This document shows positions 16,497-22,391 of a DNA stretch of 22,391 bases, piece by piece. Where the stretch lies: the NCBI GenBank assembly GCA_032718475.1, contig JAUCBJ010003859.1:1-22391 (forward strand). The letters run 5' to 3'. The notes below the pieces were generated by a model. That model was not told where the DNA came from. It did no database searches and worked only from the letters and a program-made list of their open reading frames with translations. This DNA is from Nemertoderma westbladi. Lineage: Eukaryota > Xenacoelomorpha > Nemertodermatida > Nemertodermatidae. The position numbers and the translations under genes were made by a program. The first letter of the stretch is position 1; every line of letters begins with the position of its first letter.

Positions 16497-17679
16497 CTAA
16501 GGTAGAACTCGTCTCCAGCCAAAGAATGCACAGTATGAATCCTCCCACAGTTCTTCCATGTTGACATGGGTGCCACACTTTTGTTCTTCTATTAAATTGA
16601 AATGTTTTTGGGAAGTCGATGTAGTGTCTATGTAGTATCTGGCTGGATTTTTCGCATTGTATTTGAAGAATGGCGTCAGTTCCGTATATTTTGAACCACT
16701 ATGGATCACTTGTTCAGTGTTTTCTTCTTCAAATACAATAACTTGTTCGTTCTCCAAGTGCACAAGCAATGCCTACACTGGAGGCAGCTGTTTCTTTATT
16801 TCAAAGCCCAGAGTTCACCAAACCACCTCAGGTGAGCCGAATGTAACTCATCCACATCTTCAGCAGCTACCATAAGTTGGTCACCGCCTTTAAGAATGTA
16901 TTTAAATGAATATTTCACTGTATGAGGCAACACACAGATCTCGACGTTTATATCACACTCAAATTTTAGCAGTAAATATGGGAAACATGGCATTATCCAT
17001 CTGTTGTCGATAGTTCTTACATTATGCTCCACACAACGACACAGGTGGCAATACGATACTCTGGATAATACACCATTTCCATCAAGTTGGTGTAGGCACA
17101 ATAAGGAAAACATTTCTTGTACATGGCTGAAGAACGGTCTTGGCGACAAATGGGACTGCGGGAATGGGTCATGCAGTTTAAAACCAGATGACGGAGACGC
17201 TCAGCCTGGTCTCATTGAAGCCCTTCTGGGAAGTCGTTTGGATCAGGAGGAAGTTCCGCACAGAAAAATCCATCTACATTGTTGGCAGTATTGAAACGAT
17301 CAGATGCGGCTAAAATTGCCAAAATATGACCCTGAGGGAGACCCCATTTCTGAAACTCCATACAGTGAGTTGTTTTACCCACCATTTCACCACAGAACAT
17401 GGATACCCAAATTTCGTGCAGAACACCATTTAGATTCATCTGAAAAACATGAGAAACTATATCTGGGCGATCGGCTGCCACTTGATATGGTAGAAGTGAC
17501 TCCTGGATCTCAGGCCAATTAGTATTGCATGTCATTGTTATGAACAAATCAGGCTTATTGAACTCTCCACATATCACCATGGCATCTTGAAATAACAACA
17601 CTTCTGTGGTAGATACACTGTGGCAGAGCCATAACACAAAGACAGATATGATAACACTTGCATTTACTAACAATTGCAT
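16497..17679 (-). pseudogene. Helitron Rep/helicase-like protein remnant
   Basis: Three minus-strand frames line up in the order of a Helitron Rep region. First (17679-17212): GEFNKPDLFITMTCNTNWPE, then LLPYQVAADRPDIVSHVFQM and FQKWGLPQGHILAILAAS, then AELPPDPNDFPEGLQ. Next, after a stop, LRHLVLNCMTHS continues in the same frame. Second (17149-16796): DNRWIMPCFPYLLLKFECDI, then NVEICVLPHTVKYSFKYILK and GGD. Third (16769-16497): LVHLENEQVIVFEEENTEQV, then LTPFFKYNAKNPARYYIDT. These match the known series FGKPDLFITxTCNPxWPEI, GLPHAHIL, NRWVVPYNPxLLxxxxxHINVE and LPVHLxxxxxVxFxxG. The HUH motif reads QGH instead of HAH and several stops and frameshifts occur, so it is dead. The PIF1 helicase domain is not contiguous. 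Confidence 0.85.
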
Positions 17680-18379
17680 TTTTCGCCAGGATCCCGATTT
17701 TTCAGGTTTGGGTTCGGGATCCCGTTTAAACTGCGCAGTGCACTATAAAGTGCTACTTTACGATTCACACAAATCTAAAGTTATTATTTTCATTAATGAA
17801 AATAATAATATTATAATAATATGAAAACAATAAAATAGGACATGGGGTCTTATTCCCTCAGATACTACCTAGCATTTAGGGCCACTTGGGCCACTGTTAG
17901 TACTCAGGCACTAAGGCCCATCAAAAAACAAAATACCAAATCGATTTTAGTGCTACATAATCCAACCCAACTACCACATCTCATAAATTACGAAAAATAT
18001 AGGACATTTTGTCCACCGAAAAGGTAAGTCTAACGAATAAATTTTATAAAAATAAAACGGTTTCGGAGATTTAAACAATGAGGTTAAACACTGGGATCCG
18101 TGGTTTTCCTCATCAGTATGCCACGAACCCCACCCCTACCCTAACATAACTGCACCACTAAATTAAGACAATGACCAATAAATTATAAATCCTACCGTAC
18201 CACCAAACAGAGTTGAAACCACCCACCCCCAAAGTATGTTACCATCAGCCCCAAATGCATAAACATGATTCCCCACTGAATGCAACCAACCCCAATTAGC
18301 ACCTACTGGTATGTACAGATAAATGATCAAATTTTTAATCAAAATTGTGCAGATGTCAGAAAATGCCCCTGTAAATATA
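17680..18379. other. Non-coding; direct repeat and weak hammerhead-like site
   Basis: A GGATCCCGA...TCGGGATCC inverted repeat lies near 17689-17725. A ~40-bp sequence (AATATGAAAACAATAAAATA...) near 17818-17857 recurs directly near 18433-18472. A splice-donor-like AAAAGGTAAGT lies near 18022. On the minus strand 18056-18122 holds CUGAUGAG ... CUCCGAAACC. No protein family is recognised. Confidence 0.5.
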
Positions 18380-18582
18380 TAACTATATGGTGTTAGACAA
18401 CCACGACTTTATAGAGGGAGGGATTGTGATATTAATATGAAAACAATAAAATAGGACATGGGTCTTATTTTAGATCTTATCATCATCATCATTATCATAT
18501 TACATTAGGTCTTATTATTTTATTGTTTTCATATTAATATCACAATCCCTCTAAAGTCGTGGTTGTCTAACATCATATAGTT
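18380..18582. repeat. Long inverted repeat (hairpin), ~70-bp arms
   Basis: The arm 18380-18453 (TAACTATATGGTGTTAGACA ... AAAACAATAAAATA) is matched on the opposite strand by 18515-18582, with one 6-bp indel and one or two changes. The spacer is about 60 bp and contains a CATCATCATC microsatellite. It may be a MITE-like fold-back element or part of one; terminal duplications are not clear. Confidence 0.8.
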
Positions 18583-19693
18583 AATAATATAATAATACAG
18601 TTATTTATAAAACGCCCTTTTCTGCTAAGGTTCAAAGGCCCAACAAAGGGTAAATACAAAAAAAGTGAAATATACAGAAAATATCAGAAAATATAATTTT
18701 TTATAGAATAAATTATTTGAGTTATTTGAAGGCGATTATTATCGAATAAACATGTTTTCAATTGTCGTTTGAATGAGTCCAAATTTGAGGAAGTCCTTAA
18801 CCTGAGTGGAAGATTGTTAAATACAACAAAGAAACAATTTTATTATTCATTTTCGAATCGATGTAGAATGAAGTAAAAATATAATATTGGCAATGAGGTA
18901 CTACATACAACTTTCGAAAATAATTACTTGCCTTTTTACTCTTAATAATTTCAAATAATTCTGTAACAAATTTTAGAAACTTTTGTTGAGATTTTTATTT
19001 TCTACATTTATGTAAATTTATTGTTGAATATTATATTGTTAAATGATCTTCGCTGTGAAAAATTATTCGTATTTACATGTATTTTAATTCGGTTGCTTAA
19101 GTCAAAAAGTAAAAAGTATATATTATAAAAAACAGCGTGAAATAAAGTAGCAGTATTCTTACATATAATTTATACGCTCACTTTGAGGTAGGCCTAAGCA
19201 GAAAGTCAACAATTCTGTTCTTTACACATATGGTGTACATAAGCCATAAGAAGACAATACAGAATGCGATAATTGTTCCAGCATGATACCAGTGTGATTG
19301 TTTCAGTATTCCTACAATTTCTGTATTCTGCTGGGCTGTAGGCAGTTACTGGCATGGTAGTATGGACATACCTGTATCTAGGTGCTACTTTATTTAATTA
19401 AATCAATTTATGATGCTTACATTATTACATATTACACGTTCATGGGGTCTTCGCGCAGCACGAGATACAGCTCAGTTAGCCGACTCTAAATTTCGATAAA
19501 TTTGTAGAATTGCTAAACACTTGACAGACTACAAGTGTTAAAAACTGGCCGACATACAGGTTATAATAGTGGTCATTAAAATTTATGAAGCACCGGTAGT
19601 TCCATAGTTATTAAGCCTAGACAAAGCTATATTTAGCGCCTCCTAGTGAAATTGAGTTCGAGTTAAATTGGGCTATACCATAAAATATCTCAT
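18583..19693. other. AT-rich, no gene recognised
   Basis: Very AT-rich and without credible coding frames. Near the right end (19619-19647) lies the left copy of a ~29-bp direct repeat containing ATATTTAGCGCCTCCTAGTG that recurs at about 21343-21371, outside the piggyBac-type element. Confidence 0.5.
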
Positions 19694-19697
19694 TTAA

Positions 19698-21265
19698 CCC
19701 TATTAATACCGGGCTATAAAATGTTGTACAAATACCGGGGAGGGGTCATATTGACCCCCCCCCCCCCCCCTCTAAAATCTACAAATATTAACGAAAACGT
19801 CTGATTTTTTGTTTGTACGTAGGTATGACTTGTCTGGATCCGACAGAAAAAAAAAATTTTCTAAAAAATGTACTGGGGTGGTTATATTGCAGCACCAAAA
19901 TTACAAGTAGTGCACAATTTTCACCTAATTTGAAAGTTACATTTTCGGCTAATTATTTTTCAATACAGGTTTTCTGGAGTGCAAAATACATTGGAAAATA
20001 TTAAAAAATGATATGATTACTATAAATGGCTGTTTAGTCCTCTCTGCCTAGGAAAAAAATGAAAAAAAACAAGTAACCAGCACTTTTCAGTTAGAACACA
20101 AAATTTTTAATTCACTAATACGATGCTATAAATTCACATTTTCAGGTTTTCGAGGGCGCTGATTCTAATGGAATACATTTCTAATATGCCAGATCATTGC
20201 TACTTGTATTTTTCCGCGTAATTTGGCAAATTTTGGTGCAAGCACCAAATTTCGTACCCATCACCAAAAAGTACAAGTTATCGACGTCCAGTGCTGTTTT
20301 TATTGATTCCATCGGATTCAGGACCCTCATAAACCCGTATAACGCAAGAAACAAGGTGATACTATCTACTTATCAATTTGCATATTTTCCAAAATTTGGT
20401 GCTGGCACAACAATTTTCACCCACCGGCGAAAAATATAAGTTTAAGAACTCTTCTGAAATTTTTACTGATTCCATTGAATTCAGAACCATCACAAACCCG
20501 TATAACGTAAGAAACAAGGTGAAACAATCAATTGATATATTTGATGGTTTTCAAAATTTGGTGCTAGCACCACATTTTGCACCCACATCCGAAAAATACA
20601 ATTTTGAGATGTCTAGTTCGATAATTATATTTTCCATTGAATTCAGAACAGCCATAAACCTCCAAAACGCAAGAAATAAATTGTCACAAGCAATTTTATC
20701 TATTGAATGGATTTTCAAAATTTCGGGCTAGCACCAAAATTTGCACACAGCACCGAAAAATACAAGTTTGATACGCTTGGTGCAACTCGTATATATTTCA
20801 TCGAATCCAGAAACCCAAAAAACCCCAATTGCGTAAAAAACAAGTTTCAAACGATCAATTTACAAAATTGACTTATTTAAAAATTTGGTGCTGGCACCAA
20901 AATTTGGCACCCACCGAAAAAAACAAGTTTGAAATTTCTAAATCAACTTATATGATTTCTATCAAATTTCTAACACCAAAAAACCGGTGTAAATCAAAAA
21001 TAGAGATGTTACAATTCATATTTAATGAAATGTAATTTTCAAAAAACGTCTCAAAAAAAGTGCCAAAAGTAGGGTTAAAAAATGGTGCTATAACTCGAAA
21101 AGTACCCAATATTTTTGAAAACGGTTTTCACTACAAGGAAGACAATAGATTTTTAGGAAAAGTCATAAAATGTCAGATTCCCAACTGCGTTTGTTTCAGA
21201 ATTATAATAAAAAAACCACGGGAGGGGTCATATTGACCCCCCCCCCCCCCCCGGGTTTAATAGGG
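19698..21265. mobile_element. Non-autonomous piggyBac-type element (1,568 bp)
   Basis: TTAA lies at both 19694-19697 and 21266-21269, the target duplication of piggyBac transposons. The termini are inverted: CCCTATTAATACCGGG on the left and, on the opposite strand at the right, CCCTATTAAACCCGGG. The initial CCC is also typical of piggyBac. Each end has a subterminal GGGGTCATATTGACCCC palindrome-like block joined to a long C run (near 19743-19770 and 21226-21252). The interior codes for no transposase and is mostly a ~164-bp tandem array. It must rely on a transposase supplied elsewhere. The C runs differ in length and may be misassembled. Confidence 0.85.
20140..21000. repeat. Internal ~164-bp satellite array of the piggyBac-type element
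   Basis: The block AAATTTGGTGCTAGCACCAA, or a variant, recurs near 20225, 20388, 20555, 20717 and 20880, followed each time by CACCCA..CCGAAAAATACAAGTTT and then by CATCGAATTCAGAACC-like and AACGCAAGAAACAAGGTG-like blocks. The 12-mer GGTGCTAGCACC is a perfect palindrome. Frames across the array are chance. The same family is seen on the other strand at 1-505. Confidence 0.8.
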
Positions 21266-21269
21266 TTAA

Positions 21270-21598
21270 TTGAGAACCATTCATTTGTCATTGTATGACA
21301 GTTTCATGAACATCCCTCAAATGGTTCAAAATTTATTAAATGTAGACAAAGTGATATTTAGCGCCTCCTAGTGTTGGACCACATAATTGCGCAACGCCAA
21401 AATTCCGAAAATGAAGATGAAGGGGATTGAGATGTAGGATTTACAGTAGAGAGATGGTTCTGGTGCTGAATTTCAATATCCCATTTTTAATCATCCCAAT
21501 TGGAGACTAACCAATATGGGACATGGTCATCTGTTTTCCCTGGGTATGGGACCTTCAGCCCTGGGCAAGGATCAGCCACCACCTCACCATTAAGGGTA
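21270..21598. other. Non-coding spacer
   Basis: Contains the right copy of the ~29-bp repeat (about 21343-21371) with AGCGCCTCCTAGTG, and no recognised gene. Confidence 0.5.
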
Positions 21599-21745
21599 AC
21601 GACAGCGCTTTCACTGGAATTAGCGCCTCGTTGGGTGATGTCGGTGCTTTCACTGGAATTAGCGCCTCATTGGGTGATGTCAGCGCTTTCATTGGAATTA
21701 GCACCTCGTTGGGTGATTTCAGCACTTTCACCGGAATTAGCGAGA
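21599..21745. repeat. 39-bp minisatellite, about 3.6 copies
   Basis: The unit (CTTTCACTGGAATTAGCGCC, then TCGTTGGGTGATGTC..TG) repeats about 3.6 times. Because 39 is 13 codons, one frame gives the 13-residue repeat SLELAPRWVMSVL. The array lies directly upstream of SGNH-like copy B; copy A has only about 1.5 units in the same place, so the array length varies between paralogues. Confidence 0.85.
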
Positions 21746-21824
21746 AAGCGAATTGCTTTGAGTAGGGGACCTTTTAAGTCATAATAGGACTAGGCCTAAG
21801 CAAAATAATTTTATTTTATTTCAG

Positions 21825-22391
21825 GTAGCAGGAGTATAATGGCACAGTCGCAGGGAGATCATGGATACAAATGGAGAAGTCATCATGAAGACAAATGATC
21901 TTCATTGTAGCAACATTGCACATGCTAGGGAAGATATTGTACAATGTCATGACAATCATGAGCATATGATAAGTATTACTGGTGATTCACATATTAAACA
22001 TTTATTACATTACATACCCAAATTAGATAGCACTCATGTTGAGCCAGGCATCTATCCAGACTATTTGGTTCTCAAAACAAGGTTGAATATTTCTTACCTG
22101 AAATAAGAAATACGTGCCAACTCTTAAAGAGTTTCCTTGCATATTGAAGAACTACAAAACAATGTTTTATAAAACATGTGCAATATTTTTGTCACTAGGA
22201 GGGAATGATCTAGCTGCTGGTGCCACTGTCTCAGAGACAGAGATCAGTTTGAGACAATGATTGCCCAACCTGCATGAAGCCACTGGGGCTAAAGTCATTT
22301 GGGAAGAGCTATTTCCACGTGGGAATAAATGCACTGATTCATTCAGTGCAGACTGTAAGACTCTAAACAGTAGGATGAGGTCATGGTTAGA
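21825..22391 (+). pseudogene. SGNH-hydrolase-like exon, copy B (cut by window end)
   Basis: This is a paralogue of 1169-1680 in the same orientation, starting after an identical acceptor (TTTTATTTTATTTCAG, ends 21824). ATGGCACAGTCGCAGG at 21839 is conserved, but its frame meets a stop after 19 codons. The main frame opens at ATG 21861 and keeps block I (ITGDSHIKHL). A 10-bp deletion near 22081 and a 1-bp deletion shortly after break it. In other frames the rest survives as FLSLGGNDLAAGATVSETEI, an in-frame TGA (22258-22260), and CKTLNSRMRSWL near the window end. Relative to copy A it keeps about 17 more bases before the common coding region. It is inactive; its downstream part lies outside the window. 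Confidence 0.65.

Noticed and set aside
17304-17522. Plus-strand ORF over the Helitron region
   Set aside because: Shadow of the minus-strand Rep reading, which has clear family motifs.
19813-21035. Several 60-117 codon ORFs
   Set aside because: They are translations of the ~164-bp satellite units inside the piggyBac-type element.

Overview
This window looks like intergenic or intronic DNA from an animal nuclear genome, most likely a marine invertebrate. An echinoderm or other deuterostome would fit, but I cannot name the species. The reasons are AT-rich sequence with microsatellites, splice-site-bounded short open stretches, tRNA-derived SINE heads, and decayed LINE, Penelope-like, Helitron, Mutator-like and piggyBac-type sequences. 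There is no operon structure. I found no complete, convincingly functional host gene; nearly every recognisable protein match is to a mobile element and most are broken.

Left third (1-6.7 kb). A degenerate ~170-bp satellite (1-505) is followed by a minus-strand LINE ORF2 fragment. Next comes an exon-like segment for an SGNH-hydrolase-like protein (GDSH and GGND motifs, 1169-1848). Its putative last catalytic block appears to lie on a ~170-bp module repeated three to four times (2080-2760). A duplicated exon-like unit (3442-3660) precedes the N-terminal part of a transposon-associated protein family (3756-4585). Two fragments of LINE ORF2 (5610-6600) follow in the wrong order.

Middle (6.7-16 kb). 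A 57-aa pipsqueak-type HTH exon (7138-7311) and a truncated Mutator-like transposase (7860-8651) lie on the plus strand. The most striking item follows: a consensus hammerhead ribozyme motif (minus strand, 9425-9468) between the A and B boxes of a tRNA-like SINE head. After it come an integrase-type transposase remnant (9562-9860), a short Penelope-like insertion with direct pseudo-LTRs and a 12-bp target-site duplication (11169-11822), and a tRNA-derived SINE with an L2-like tail (12386-12653) inside a segment bounded by 49-bp direct repeats. Two minus-strand exon candidates (OB-fold-like at 12.9 kb; Helitron-linker-like at 13.9 kb) may belong with the Helitron Rep remnant at 16.5-17.7 kb. 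Between them sit tandem arrays: a 99-bp unit with (GTC)n, a ~150-bp unit carrying a CTCF-like motif, and a 13-bp minisatellite.

Right part (16-22.4 kb). After the decayed Helitron Rep region come a long inverted repeat (18380-18582) and AT-rich sequence without genes. A 1,568-bp piggyBac-type non-autonomous element (19698-21265, TTAA on both sides) carries an internal ~164-bp satellite array. That array is related, on the opposite strand, to the one at the left edge of the window. The window ends with a 39-bp minisatellite and a second, more damaged copy of the SGNH-like exon (21825-22391), in the same orientation as the first and about 20.7 kb from it.

All protein family calls come from reading motifs by eye; no database search was run.
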